Of a stretch of 64,000 nt of DNA, positions 16,187-25,731 are shown piece after piece. The notes under the pieces were generated by a model, which made no database searches, had not been told where the DNA came from, and saw only the letters and a program-made list of their open reading frames with translations. Position 1 is the stretch's first letter, and the number at the start of each line of letters is the position of its first letter. Origin of the DNA: Mycobacterium lehmannii (GTDB lineage: Bacteria > Actinomycetota > Actinomycetes > Mycobacteriales > Mycobacteriaceae). The DNA lies in assembly GCF_002245535.1 (NCBI RefSeq), contig NZ_NKCN01000001.1, forward strand, positions 124,001-188,000, read 5' to 3'. Made by a program: the position numbers and the translations under genes.

Positions 16187-16971
16187 GCACCGAGCTGACG
16201 CCGGCGTTGATCGTCGGCTTGTCCTTCGCCTACGTCGGCGGAGTGTTGTTCCTGGCCTACGGCGTGTATCTGAGCATCCGGCGCGGCCGCCTCCATCCGC
16301 TGCTGCTGCTGTCGATTTCGGCGATTTCGTTCTCGTGGATCGAGGCACCGTACGACTGGGCGGTGTACGCCCAGTTCCCGCCGGCGCTTCCGCGCATGCC
16401 GTCGTGGTGGCCGATGAACATGACGTGGGGCGGCGGACTTCCGTCCTCGGTGCCGATCGGCTACATCCCCTACTTCGTGTTGCCGGCGGTGATCGGGGCG
16501 GGGCTCGGGCGGTGGCTGATTCGGCGATTCGGTTGGCGCAGACCGCAAACGCTGCTGATCGTGGGTCTGCTCGTCGGGTTCTGCTGGGCACTGCTGTTCA
16601 ACGGCTTCTTCGGCCCTCGCCCCGGGGTCTTCTACTACGGCTACGTGATCCCGGGACTGGCGATTTTCGAGGGCAGCAGGTTCCAGTACCCGCTCTACGA
16701 CGCGTTCGCGATGGGCCTGCAGATGATGGTGTTCACCTATCTTCTCGGACGTGTCGACTCCCAGGGGCGCAACGTGATCGAGGTGTGGGCGGACAAACGG
16801 TCGACGAGCCGCGTCGGATCATCGCTGCTGTCGATCGCCGCCGTCGTCGTGGTGGGTCATCTCATGTACGGCGCGGTGTTCGCACCGCACCTGGCGACGA
16901 AACTCGGTGGCTACGTGACATCGGGTCCGACCGAGCAACTGTTCCCGGGGGTACCGAACCAGCCGCGCTGA
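16183..16971 (+). CDS. AveC-like (spirocyclase family) membrane protein
   Basis: 262 residues with about six or seven hydrophobic helices, and motifs like those of the larger homologue at 7473: ISFSWIEAPYDWAVYAQFPP, PSSVPIGYIPYFVLPAV and YYGYVIPGLAIFEGSRFQYP. Such proteins are grouped with AveC; enzymatic activity is unproven. The ATG lies inside the stop of the microprotein gene. Probably controlled by the divergent TetR through the palindrome at 16015. Confidence 0.78.
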   Translation: MSTELTPALIVGLSFAYVGGVLFLAYGVYLSIRRGRLHPLLLLSISAISFSWIEAPYDWAVYAQFPPALPRMPSWWPMNMTWGGGLPSSVPIGYIPYFVLPAVIGAGLGRWLIRRFGWRRPQTLLIVGLLVGFCWALLFNGFFGPRPGVFYYGYVIPGLAIFEGSRFQYPLYDAFAMGLQMMVFTYLLGRVDSQGRNVIEVWADKRSTSRVGSSLLSIAAVVVVGHLMYGAVFAPHLATKLGGYVTSGPTEQLFPGVPNQPR

Positions 16972-17090
16972 GCTCTTCGGCGATTTCGAAAAACCCGACG
17001 CCGTTTGCGCAGTAGGCTGCGATCATCCGAGGTAGCCGACGCACCCGGGCGCGCCGGCGCTGCGCCCGCCTACGAGGGAGGGAGCCGGCC

Positions 17091-17396
17091 ATGAGATCTA
17101 TGCGTCGCTGCCTACTGATTGCGCTGTCAATCTCGATGGTGCCGGTTGCTGTCACTGTCGCTCCCGTCGCGTCGGCGGACTGCACGAACGCGGGCGCGGC
17201 CACCGTGTGCGCCCAGGGGACCGTACGCGGCGGGGGACCCGACGCCCCGCAGGCCGGTCCGGCTTATCCCGGCTATTGCGCCGACCCCTGGTATTGCAGC
17301 GACGACTGGGGCGTCGACATCATCCTCGACCCGGGTCCCCCCGGGATAGACATCGGTCGACCGGGCCGCCCCGGCGGTGGCCCCGGCCCGCGTTAG
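17091..17396 (+). CDS. Small secreted Pro/Gly-rich protein
   Basis: 101 residues. A Sec signal peptide covers about 1-29 (basic start MRSMRRCLL, hydrophobic core, VASADC cleavage region). The mature part has four Cys, an acidic middle (WGVDIILDPG) and a C-terminal Pro-Gly-Arg-rich tail. No domain is recognised; small secreted proteins of this composition are common in mycobacteria. ATG at 17091 follows GAGGGAGGGAGCC. It precedes the hemophore-related gene by 29 bp and may be co-transcribed with it. Confidence 0.72.
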   Translation: MRSMRRCLLIALSISMVPVAVTVAPVASADCTNAGAATVCAQGTVRGGGPDAPQAGPAYPGYCADPWYCSDDWGVDIILDPGPPGIDIGRPGRPGGGPGPR

Positions 17397-17425
17397 CACG
17401 TCACCATCCGAGTAAGGAGTTGTCA

Positions 17426-17770
17426 ATGTTGTTGCGACGCAGTGCTGTCGGCGCGGGTATGCTCGTCGGCGCGATCCTCTTCGGTGCCGCACCCGCCGCC
17501 GCCGATCCACCGAACTGCACGGCCGCCGACCTGGCAGGCGTCATGTCCGGAGTCTCTGCGGGCACATCGTCATACCTGTTCACGCATCCGGAGGTGAATG
17601 CGTTCTTCACCGGCCTGAAAGGCAAGCCCAGGGACCAGATGACGCAGGAGATCAAGGCGTACCTCGACGCGAATCCGCGGGTCCGCGACGAGCTGCGGGC
17701 GGTCCGGCAGGCCGCGTTCGACTTCCGGGCGCGCTGCGACGTAGCGATGCCCGACTTGCCGATGGGCTAA
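17426..17770 (+). CDS. Hemophore-related secreted protein
   Basis: 114 residues with a signal peptide (about 1-28, cleavage near AAADPP) and two Cys (PPNCTAADL and FRARCDVA) that frame an all-helical domain with HPEVNAFF and the LDANPRVRDEL segment. This matches the mycobacterial hemophore-related family to which the haem-binding protein Rv0203 belongs. Haem binding itself is inferred. ATG at 17426 follows AAGGAG. A paralogue with the same layout is encoded at 26925 beside an IdeR box. Confidence 0.8.
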   Translation: MLLRRSAVGAGMLVGAILFGAAPAAADPPNCTAADLAGVMSGVSAGTSSYLFTHPEVNAFFTGLKGKPRDQMTQEIKAYLDANPRVRDELRAVRQAAFDFRARCDVAMPDLPMG

Positions 17771-17801
17771 CGAGCGCGAGCGGAACTGACACACTGGGAC
17801 A

Positions 17802-18575
17802 GTGCGCGACACACCGAAGTGCTGGCTGTCCGACATGGACGGGGTCCTCGTCCGGGAGGAACACGCGCTGCCCGGCGCCGCCGAGTTCCTGCAGCGGCTC
17901 GTCGACCTGCAGCGGCCCTTTCTGGTCCTGACCAACAACTCGATCTTCACGCCGCGCGACCTGTCCGCCCGGCTGAAGCGGTCCGGCCTGGTCGTGCCCG
18001 AGGAGTCCATCTGGACTTCCGCACTGGCGACCGCGTCGTTTCTCACCGACCAGCTGCCGGGCGGATCCGCGTACGTCATCGGTGAGGCGGGGCTGACCAC
18101 GGCGCTGCACGAGGCGGGCTACACGCTGACCGACGTCGAACCGGATTTCGTGGTCCTCGGCGAGACGCGGACCTACTCGTTCGAGGCCATCACGAAGGCG
18201 ATCCGGTTGATCCTCGGCGGGGCTCGGTTCATCGCGACCAACCCCGACGTCACCGGGCCGTCCGCGGAAGGGCCGCTACCGGCCACCGGGTCGGTCGCCG
18301 CGATGATCACCAAGGCCACCGGCCGCGAACCGTACTTCGTCGGCAAGCCCAACCCGATGATGTTCCGCAGCGCACTGAACCGGATCGAGGCCCATTCGGA
18401 GAGCACGGTCATGGTGGGCGACCGGATGGACACCGATGTCGTCGCGGGCATCGAAGCGGGCCTGGAGACGATCCTGGTGCTGACCGGGTCGACGACGGTC
18501 GACGAGATCGAGCGGTACCCGTTCCGACCCAGCCGCGTGCTGCCGTCCATCGCCGAAGCGATCGAACTGGTGTGA
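17802..18575 (+). CDS. HAD-IIA family phosphatase (NagD-like)
   Basis: 257 residues with the four HAD motifs: SDMDGVLV (nucleophile Asp and acid Asp), VLTNNS, the Lys of GKPNPMMF, and VGDRMDTDV. The large C2-type cap between motifs II and III places it in class IIA with NagD and 4-nitrophenylphosphatase-like enzymes, which act on nucleotide or sugar phosphates. GTG at 17802 lies 31 bp after the hemophore-related gene. The physiological substrate is not evident. Confidence 0.9.
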   Translation: MRDTPKCWLSDMDGVLVREEHALPGAAEFLQRLVDLQRPFLVLTNNSIFTPRDLSARLKRSGLVVPEESIWTSALATASFLTDQLPGGSAYVIGEAGLTTALHEAGYTLTDVEPDFVVLGETRTYSFEAITKAIRLILGGARFIATNPDVTGPSAEGPLPATGSVAAMITKATGREPYFVGKPNPMMFRSALNRIEAHSESTVMVGDRMDTDVVAGIEAGLETILVLTGSTTVDEIERYPFRPSRVLPSIAEAIELV

Positions 18576-18608
18576 GCCGCGACGGGGCCGCTGCCTACAC
18601 TGACCCCG

Positions 18609-19829
18609 ATGACCAGCACATCCGAGGCGACGCGGCCACTGGCTGGCGTGCGCATTGTGGAGATCTCCAGCTTCGTCGCCGTCCCGCTGGCCGGGATGAC
18701 GCTGGCCCAGCTCGGGGCGGAGGTGACGCGGGTCGATCCGATCGGCGGCGCCGCCGACTACCGCCGATGGCCCGTCACCGGCGACGGCGAGAGCATCTAC
18801 TGGGCGGGCCTGAACAAGGGTAAGCGATCGGTCGCCGCTGACGTGCGTTCCGACGAAGGCCGCGACGTCATCAAGCGGCTCATCACCAGTAGCGGGATCC
18901 TGATCACCAATGTGGCCGGGCGCGAATGGCATTCATACGAAACACTCAAAGCGCTTCGCCCCGACCTGATCCATGTCGAGGTCTCCGGTCGCGCCGACGG
19001 CGGCACCGGTGTCGACTACACGGTCAACGCGGGTATCGGTTTCCCTCTGGTCACCGGGCCAGCCGAACTCGCCACACCGGTGAACCACGTGCTGCCGGCG
19101 TGGGACGTCGCATGCGGCCTCTACACGGCGCTGGCCGTCGTGACCGCGCTGCGGCACCGCGACGTGACAGGAGAAGGCCAGCGAATCGGCATCCCCCTGG
19201 AGAACGTCGCCCTGGCGACGGCGGGCAACCTCGGCTTCTTCACCGAGGTCATGGTCAACGGCACCGCACGCGAACGCATCGGCAACTCGGTGTACGGCCA
19301 GTACGGCCAGGACTTCGTCAGCAGCGACGGGGTGTCGTTCATGGTCGTCGCGTTGACCGGTCGACATTTCCGCGATCTCACCGAGCTCACCGGTACGACG
19401 AAAGCGGTTGCCGCGCTGGCAGAGACGCTCGGCGCCGACTTCTCCGACGAGGGGCAGAGGTTCGTGCATCGCGACGCGTTGAGCGGATTGTTCGCCGAAT
19501 GGTTCACCGCACACACCGGCGACGAGATCAGTGCCGCGCTGTCGGCCACGTCGGTGCTGTGGGAGCGCTACCGCACCTTCGCCGAGGCGGCCACCGAGGA
19601 CAAGGTCACCGACAACCCGCTGTTCACGTCGCTCAACCAGCCGAGGATCGGCAGCTATCTGGCGCCGGGGCTCCCGATTTCGATCGACGGACAGTATTCG
19701 CCCGCGGTCGCATCGCCGGCGCTGGGGGACGACACCGTCGCCGTGTTGGGCGAGTGGCTGGGGCTGACCGCCGATCAGGTCGACGGCCTGGTCGCGTCGG
19801 GCGCGGTGGCGACGGGACGCGCGGGATGA
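18609..19829 (+). CDS. CaiB/BaiF (class III) CoA-transferase
   Basis: 406 residues. N-terminal LAGVRIVEISSFVAVPLAGMTLAQLGAEV and the NKGKRSVAADV segment are family hallmarks, and PAWDVACGL supplies the catalytic Asp that forms the acyl-aspartyl intermediate. It would move CoA between carboxylic acids, but the substrate is unknown. ATG at 18609 lies just after the HAD gene. The stop overlaps the thioesterase start (ATGA), suggesting that the two act on the same acyl-CoA pool. Confidence 0.92.
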   Translation: MTSTSEATRPLAGVRIVEISSFVAVPLAGMTLAQLGAEVTRVDPIGGAADYRRWPVTGDGESIYWAGLNKGKRSVAADVRSDEGRDVIKRLITSSGILITNVAGREWHSYETLKALRPDLIHVEVSGRADGGTGVDYTVNAGIGFPLVTGPAELATPVNHVLPAWDVACGLYTALAVVTALRHRDVTGEGQRIGIPLENVALATAGNLGFFTEVMVNGTARERIGNSVYGQYGQDFVSSDGVSFMVVALTGRHFRDLTELTGTTKAVAALAETLGADFSDEGQRFVHRDALSGLFAEWFTAHTGDEISAALSATSVLWERYRTFAEAATEDKVTDNPLFTSLNQPRIGSYLAPGLPISIDGQYSPAVASPALGDDTVAVLGEWLGLTADQVDGLVASGAVATGRAG

Positions 19830-20629
19830 GCAGGCTGCTCGACCTGCTCGAGCTGCGCTCCGGGACGGAGGCGGACGGTTGGGTCGGGCCGGCGAGCGGC
19901 CCTGCGGGCAAACGCGCCTACGGCGGTCAGTTCGTCGCGCAGAGCCTGGCCGCCGCTTGCCGCACCGTCGACGGAGACCGGTTGCCGACGAATCTGCACC
20001 TGCAGTTCCTGCGCGGCGGAGAGGCGGGCGACGACGTCGACTACACCGTCGCACGCGTCTTCGACGGCCGCACGTCCTCGGCCCGCCGTGTGGAATCCCG
20101 GCAGCAGACACGGCTTCTGACCACGGCCACGGTGTCCTTCGCCGTGCCCACCCGCGGCCCGGAGCACGGGCGTCGACTCCCCGCGCTGTACGATCCGGAG
20201 TCCTTACCGCGCACCGGTCCCGCCGGGCCCGCGCCGTCGATGCCGCTCGAGGAACTCGACATCAGGATCGTCGACGACAGCTCCTCTGGAGAGTTCGTCC
20301 GCCGTCTCTGGTGGCGCGCCACAGTGCCGCTTCCGGACGATCCGATCGTGCACACCCTGATCGCGGTCTATGTGTGCGACGTGTACATGATCGATCCCGC
20401 GCTACAGGTTCACGGCCATTCGATGCGGGCGCGCACGCACCGCAGCGGGACCACGGATTCGTCGATCTGGTTTCATCAACCGGTATTCGCCGACCAGTGG
20501 AACCTGCTCGAGACGACCTCGCCCGCCGCGGCACGGGGAAGGGGCGTTGTCACCGGGAACCTGATCCGCGCCGACGGGGTCATCGTCGCCACGCTGGCGC
20601 AGGAAGGCCTTATCGCGGAGCGGGATTGA
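19826..20629 (+). CDS. Acyl-CoA thioesterase (TesB/double-hotdog family)
   Basis: 267 residues with two hotdog repeats: RAYGGQFVAQSLAAACRTV in the first and HSMRARTHRSGTTDSSIWFHQPVFADQWNLLE in the second, the latter carrying the conserved Asp-Trp-Leu stretch of TesB-like enzymes. It should hydrolyse acyl-CoA to acid and CoA. ATG at 19826 overlaps the CoA-transferase stop. Its 3' end overlaps the convergent adenylation-acyltransferase gene by 20 bp. Confidence 0.9.
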   Translation: MSRLLDLLELRSGTEADGWVGPASGPAGKRAYGGQFVAQSLAAACRTVDGDRLPTNLHLQFLRGGEAGDDVDYTVARVFDGRTSSARRVESRQQTRLLTTATVSFAVPTRGPEHGRRLPALYDPESLPRTGPAGPAPSMPLEELDIRIVDDSSSGEFVRRLWWRATVPLPDDPIVHTLIAVYVCDVYMIDPALQVHGHSMRARTHRSGTTDSSIWFHQPVFADQWNLLETTSPAAARGRGVVTGNLIRADGVIVATLAQEGLIAERD

Positions 20630-23108
20630 GCTCTGCCGAGGCGCCCTGCCTGCGGCGTACCCGCAGCCCTCGACGCGCCATCGTCACCAGATAGGTGAGC
20701 AGTATGCCGACGGCAAGCGAAGCGATCACGCCGACGGCGGGGTGGCCGGGGAACATCGCATACACCTGGTAGTGGACGAGGTAGGTGTACAGCGAGGCCT
20801 CGGCGAGAACACCGACCGCCACGGTCAGCGCCGCGGGGCAGCGGATGGTGAGCAACCAGATCACCAGGGCGAGACCGCCGAACACGAGAAGCTCTCGCAG
20901 CGTGCTGTCGAAGTAGCCGTACAGCGCCACCGCCAGAACCGCCGTCAGCAGCACCCGCTGCAAGGTTGTGCCGGCCTTCGATGCCGCCCAGCCGATGGCG
21001 AAGAACCAGAACGCGAGCATGGTGAACCAGGCATCCCGGCCCATGTCCAGCCCGAGCACGTCGTAGCGCAACGCCAACCCGGCGACCAGGAACACCACGG
21101 CAACCGCGAACGGACGCCGACGCTCGACCCGGTCCATCGCCGGAATGCAGAACAACAGCGCCAGAGCGACCAGCGTCCAGACCAGAATCTCGACGAACCA
21201 CAGGCGGCCTGCGGTCATGCTGTCGTGCGGACCGAGAATCTTGTTGGCCAGCAACAGGTTCGTCCAGGTGTAATCCGACGTCCACAGCAGGACGATGCCC
21301 ACCCACACCACCGAAGGCACCGCGATCCAGCCGATGGTGTTCCGCAGGTGGCGGACCCGTTTGGTGCGCGACACCGGGGTCAGGCAGAACCGGCCGAAGT
21401 TGTATCCGGCGATGCCGAGCAGCAGATGAGCGCCGCCCCACAGCTCGAACAACTCGGCATGCGAACCGACGATCAAGATGATCGCCACAGCCCGCAACGC
21501 CACGCTGGTTTCCAGCGTCGCGTCCCACAGTCGCCACCGCGTCCGCGGCCGCTTGACCAGCCTCTCGAGTTCGCGAAGCGGCCGCTGCTGCCATCCGGCG
21601 GGCAGCTGGCCCAGCGCTCGCTCGAGTCGCACGGACATCGCCACATACGACAGCGAGTTCCCTCCGAGATCGACGAAGCTCGCGTCCGGGTCGACCGCCG
21701 CCGGGTCGAGCTGCAGCACGTCGGCGAACACCTCGCGCAGGTCGGTGGTCGACGTCGTGTCTGGGCCCCGCGCGAGTTCGCGGACGGTTTGGTAGTCGGG
21801 TTTGCCGGATTCCAGCAGCGGCAGTTCGTCCACTGCGACTGCGCGTACGGCCGATGCCGGTACGCCGGCGGCCTCGGCCGCGATGCGCTGGAGATCGCGT
21901 TCACTGTGCGCGCCGGCCGCCGCGACGACGAGGCGGTCGTCGTCGTTGGTGCAGAATGCGGTGATACCGCGGGCGCTCAATGCGAACTCGATGCGTTGCA
22001 GATCCACGCGCAAGCCGTACATCTTGACGAACCGGCTGGTGCGACCGATGATTTCGTAGAGCCCGTCGGGAGCGCGGCGGGCGAGATCGCCGGTGTGCAG
22101 CGATTCGACGGTCTTGTCGAGGGTCAGGTCGTCGGGGCCGCGGGCGTAGCCCATCATCACGTTGGGTCCGCGGTAGACGAGTTCGCCCACGGCGTCGTCC
22201 GCTCCTTCGGCGGTCGATTCGATCGTGAACGAACCGCCCGGTATCGGCTGGCCGATGGCCTCGGGTCGCGACAGCGCCAATTCAGGTGGCAGATAAGCCA
22301 TTCGGGCGGTCGCCTCGGTCGCTCCGTACATGACGAACAGCTGCCAGCCGCCGTTTCGGGCCTGTTCTGCGAACCGCCGGACGCGCTCAGGCGGCATGCG
22401 CCCACCGGCCTGCGTCACGTACCTCAGGTCCGGCAGCTCCATCGCGTCGAACTTGATCCGCTCGAGCAGTTCGAACGTGTAGGGCACACCTGCGAACGAG
22501 GTTCCGCGATGGCGGCGGAACAGGTCCCAAAACCGCTCGTCGGTCACCGAGAGATCCGTGAGAATGAGACCGGCGCCGCGGAGCAGGTGACTGTTGACGA
22601 CCGAGAGCCCATAGCAGTAGGACATCGGCAGGGTGGTCGCCGCACGGTCGGTTTCATCGATATGGAGGTAGCGCGCGATCGCGCAGGCATTGGACAGCAG
22701 GTTGTCGCGGGAGAGCCGCACGAGCTTCGGTGATCCGGTGGTGCCGGACGTCGACATCAGCATCGCCAGGTCCTCGTGCAGGCGGCGCCCTCCGCCTCTG
22801 CGGCGATGGTGGATCACCCCGTCGCCGACGACGGTGTCGGGTTCGTAGGTGCGCAGGATCGTCGAGTGCTCCCGTCCGCCTGGAACGGGAAGCACCACAT
22901 GGTCAGCCGCGAGCGCGGCGAGATAGTGCACGAGCGTGTCGATGTCGTTGCGCGTTTCGAGGAGCACGAGGCGTCTGCTCTCGCCGAGGTCGGGCATCGC
23001 GGCAGCAACCCGGTCGGCCAGCGCGGCATAGGTCATGTGCTGCGTATCGGTGTGCACCGCGACGTTGTCGCCGTAGCCGCGGAGGTGCTCGATCAGGGGG
23101 TTGGTCAC
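20610..23108 (-). CDS. Adenylation - acyl carrier - acyltransferase-3 fusion protein
   Basis: 832 residues in three parts. The first 430 form an AMP-binding domain: STSGTTGSPK at 119-128, YGATEATARM, TGDLARR and a short C-terminal subdomain. Residues 450-520 are a carrier protein with the phosphopantetheine Ser485 in DLGGNSL. From about 530 an integral membrane acyltransferase-3 domain begins with RAVAIILIVGSH and has roughly ten helices. I infer that it activates an acid, tethers it, and transfers it at the membrane. GTG at 23108 overlaps the stop of the iron-type ABC ATPase, so it is the last gene of that operon. The acceptor is unknown. Confidence 0.87.
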   Translation of the reverse strand: MTNPLIEHLRGYGDNVAVHTDTQHMTYAALADRVAAAMPDLGESRRLVLLETRNDIDTLVHYLAALAADHVVLPVPGGREHSTILRTYEPDTVVGDGVIHHRRRGGGRRLHEDLAMLMSTSGTTGSPKLVRLSRDNLLSNACAIARYLHIDETDRAATTLPMSYCYGLSVVNSHLLRGAGLILTDLSVTDERFWDLFRRHRGTSFAGVPYTFELLERIKFDAMELPDLRYVTQAGGRMPPERVRRFAEQARNGGWQLFVMYGATEATARMAYLPPELALSRPEAIGQPIPGGSFTIESTAEGADDAVGELVYRGPNVMMGYARGPDDLTLDKTVESLHTGDLARRAPDGLYEIIGRTSRFVKMYGLRVDLQRIEFALSARGITAFCTNDDDRLVVAAAGAHSERDLQRIAAEAAGVPASAVRAVAVDELPLLESGKPDYQTVRELARGPDTTSTTDLREVFADVLQLDPAAVDPDASFVDLGGNSLSYVAMSVRLERALGQLPAGWQQRPLRELERLVKRPRTRWRLWDATLETSVALRAVAIILIVGSHAELFELWGGAHLLLGIAGYNFGRFCLTPVSRTKRVRHLRNTIGWIAVPSVVWVGIVLLWTSDYTWTNLLLANKILGPHDSMTAGRLWFVEILVWTLVALALLFCIPAMDRVERRRPFAVAVVFLVAGLALRYDVLGLDMGRDAWFTMLAFWFFAIGWAASKAGTTLQRVLLTAVLAVALYGYFDSTLRELLVFGGLALVIWLLTIRCPAALTVAVGVLAEASLYTYLVHYQVYAMFPGHPAVGVIASLAVGILLTYLVTMARRGLRVRRRQGASAELNPAPR

Positions 23109-24154
23109 AGCGCGACTCCGCTTCCGACCACCTGGATGTGGACTTTGGTGTCGACCTGCGGTGGATCGAGGCTGTGCTGGCGCACGATGATCGGGTCCGC
23201 GTCGCCGGCGGGGTCGACGGTCAACAGCACGTCGTGGCCGAGGAACTCTACGGCCAGCACGGTCCCGACGCCCTCGAGCCGCTCGGTGTCGGAAACCACC
23301 TTGGCGACAAGCTGTTCGGGCCGGAGAAGCAGCGTCGCGGGGCCCGTGGGTGCAGTTCCCCTACCGTGCAGGGGGATTCGTCCCAGCGCGCATTCGGCGA
23401 TACCGTCGGTGACCGTGCAGGGGAGGGATACGCAGTCGCCGAGGAATGCGGCCGTGAAATGGTCGGTCGGATGCCGGTACACCTGCTGCGGCGGGCCCAC
23501 TTGCGTGAACCGCCCGTCGCGCATGACAGCGACCTGATCGGCCACCGACAGCGCCTCCTCCTGGTCGTGGGTGACCAGCAGCGTGGTGACACCGGCATCG
23601 ATCAGCAGGCGGGCTACGGCTTTTCGCGTTGACGCGCGCAGGCCGGTGTCGAGGGCGCTGAACGGTTCGTCGAGCAGCATCACGATTGGTTTGCGGGCGA
23701 GCGCCCGCGCAAGGGCCACCCGCTGCTGCTGGCCGCCCGACAGTTCGTGCGGTCGGCGTGTTGCGAAGGAGGCATCCAACGAGACCGTCTCGAGCAATTC
23801 GCCGACCCGGCCGCGAATCTCGGCTCGGCGGAGCGATCCGTTCAAGCCGTATGCGATGTTCTGCCCCACGGTCAGATGCGGAAACAGTGCGCCGTCCTGG
23901 GCGACGTAACCGATCGCGCGCCGGTGCGGTGCGAGGGCACCGCCCGGACCCGCGACCTGGCGTCCGCTGATGACGATCGTCCCGTCGTCCGGTGTCTCGA
24001 ATCCCGCGATCAAACGAAGCAGCGTGGTCTTGCCGCATCCCGACGCTCCGACGACCGCGGTGATGGTACCCGCCTGCATTTCCAGGTCGATGTGATCGAG
24101 CACCGTGTGGCCGTCGAAAGCCTTGGCCAGCCCGTGTATTTCGAGGACGATCAC
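23105..24154 (-). CDS. FbpC-type iron(III) ABC transporter ATPase
   Basis: 349 residues. Walker A is GASGCGKTT (36-44), the signature LSGGQQQ (138-144), Walker B VMLLDEP (about 158-164) and the switch His is in VTHDQEE. The C-terminal 110 residues form a TOBE-like domain as in FbpC and other sugar/iron/sulfate importers. GTG at 24154 overlaps the permease stop (GTGA); a longer frame upstream lies inside the permease gene and is not coding. It belongs to the operon lipoprotein - permease - ATPase - fusion enzyme. Confidence 0.92.
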   Translation of the reverse strand: MIVLEIHGLAKAFDGHTVLDHIDLEMQAGTITAVVGASGCGKTTLLRLIAGFETPDDGTIVISGRQVAGPGGALAPHRRAIGYVAQDGALFPHLTVGQNIAYGLNGSLRRAEIRGRVGELLETVSLDASFATRRPHELSGGQQQRVALARALARKPIVMLLDEPFSALDTGLRASTRKAVARLLIDAGVTTLLVTHDQEEALSVADQVAVMRDGRFTQVGPPQQVYRHPTDHFTAAFLGDCVSLPCTVTDGIAECALGRIPLHGRGTAPTGPATLLLRPEQLVAKVVSDTERLEGVGTVLAVEFLGHDVLLTVDPAGDADPIIVRQHSLDPPQVDTKVHIQVVGSGVAL

Positions 24155-25731
24155 AGTGCCGCCGCCTTCGTCGACTGCCGGTACAGCAGCAAAGTCACCG
24201 GTATGGCGAGGACCACGAGCACCAGTGCATAGGGTGCCGCCGCAGCGTAGTCGAGCTCGCTGGAGAACGACCAGAACATCATCGCCAGCGTCCGGGTTCC
24301 GGTGGGCGCGAGCAGCAGGGTAGCTGTCAGTTCGGTTGCCACCGCCACGAACACCAGCGCGGCCCCTGCCGCCGCGGCGGGAGCAGTGAGCCGCAGCGTC
24401 ACCCGGAGAAAGGTCGCCGTCGGCGAACTGCCCAGCGACCGGGCCGCCTCCTCCAGGCTCGGCGGAACCTGAGCGAGGCCGGCTCGCACGTTGACCAGCG
24501 CGCGGGGCATGAACAACAGGACGTAGGCGAACACGATCAATGTCAGGCTCTGATAGAGGGGGCGCACGAAGTGAATCGTGAAGGTCACCAGCGCCAGCGC
24601 CGTGACGATGCCGGGCAGCGAACTGGTCACATAGTTGGCGCCTTCGACGACGCGAGCAAGAAAGCCGGACGAGCGCACGGCCACCCAAGCGACCGGGAAC
24701 GCGAGCACAGTCGTCACAACCGCTGCGGCCGAAGCCAATCCGACGGTCTGACCCAGCGCCGAGATGATGTCATCGACGATCCAAACCTCGCCACCTCCCA
24801 ACCACAGCCACCGCAGGATCGTGCCGACCGGCACTCCGATGGCCAGAACAGCCAGTGCCGTCAGCGCAATCGTCGCCGGAACCACGCTGTGGCGCAAATG
24901 AATCGGTGCGCTCACGCGCGGGGCGCCAGAACCGATCCTGGCGAGCCGGGCGTTACCCCGCGCGGAGGCCTCGACGACCAACAACGCCAGACACAGAAGC
25001 ACGAGCACACCCGCCAGCATGCTGCCTGCCGCTCCATCGAAGGTGGCCTGGAACTGCTGGAAGATCGCGACTGTGAAGGTGTCGAACCGCAACATTGCGA
25101 ACGCGCCGAACTCCGCGAGAAGATGCAACCCGACCAGCAGCGAACCTCCCAGGATGGCGAGTCGCAACTGGGGAAGCGTGACGCGCAGAAACACCCCCGC
25201 CGAGCCGGATCCCAGCGCCCGTGCCGATTCCTCGACGGCAGGATCGAGCCGCCGCAGCGTCGCGGCGACCGGTAAGTACATGAACGGGAAGTAGGACAGG
25301 GTGGTGACCAGCACGCCCGCCGACAGGCCGTGCAGCGACGGGATCACCCCGATCCAGGCATAACTGTTGACGAACGCCGGAACAGCCAGCGGCGCGACGA
25401 AAAGCGGCCGCCACAGCGCCCGGCCCGGAAGGTCCGTCCGCTCCACCAGCCACGCCGCGCCCACACCGATCGCCACACACAGCGGAATCGTGACGAGAAC
25501 CAGGGCGACCGTGTTGACGAGCAGTTCACCGACACGTGGACGCACCACGAGTTCGTACGCACGCGTCCACCCCACCGAGACCGTCGCCCAGGCCACGTAT
25601 CCCAGCGGGATACAGGTGGCCGCCACCAGGATCGCGACGGTGACCGAGATGAGCGGGCCCGGCCGGGCCGTCTTGTCCGACCGCGACACCGGTGCCGCGG
25701 GCGGGGGGACAGGGGGAGCGGCGGCGATCAC
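24151..25731 (-). CDS. FbpB-type iron(III) ABC transporter permease
   Basis: 526 residues with about twelve membrane helices arranged as two homologous permease halves, each with an EAA-like cytoplasmic loop (EESARALGSGSAGVFLRVTLPQL; EEAARSLGSSPTATFLRVTLRL). This double-length form is typical of ferric-ion importers (FbpB, SfuB, AfuB). GTG at 25731 directly abuts the lipoprotein stop. A Pro-rich N-terminal tail (APPVPPPAAP) precedes the first helix. Confidence 0.92.
   Translation of the reverse strand: MIAAAPPVPPPAAPVSRSDKTARPGPLISVTVAILVAATCIPLGYVAWATVSVGWTRAYELVVRPRVGELLVNTVALVLVTIPLCVAIGVGAAWLVERTDLPGRALWRPLFVAPLAVPAFVNSYAWIGVIPSLHGLSAGVLVTTLSYFPFMYLPVAATLRRLDPAVEESARALGSGSAGVFLRVTLPQLRLAILGGSLLVGLHLLAEFGAFAMLRFDTFTVAIFQQFQATFDGAAGSMLAGVLVLLCLALLVVEASARGNARLARIGSGAPRVSAPIHLRHSVVPATIALTALAVLAIGVPVGTILRWLWLGGGEVWIVDDIISALGQTVGLASAAAVVTTVLAFPVAWVAVRSSGFLARVVEGANYVTSSLPGIVTALALVTFTIHFVRPLYQSLTLIVFAYVLLFMPRALVNVRAGLAQVPPSLEEAARSLGSSPTATFLRVTLRLTAPAAAAGAALVFVAVATELTATLLLAPTGTRTLAMMFWSFSSELDYAAAAPYALVLVVLAIPVTLLLYRQSTKAAAL

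Noticed and set aside
20742..22733. A 663-codon open frame on the plus strand, opposite the adenylation-acyltransferase gene
   Set aside because: Its translation is Arg/His/Gln-rich low-complexity text without any domain; the opposite strand encodes a clear three-domain protein. Such frames are expected in high-GC DNA.
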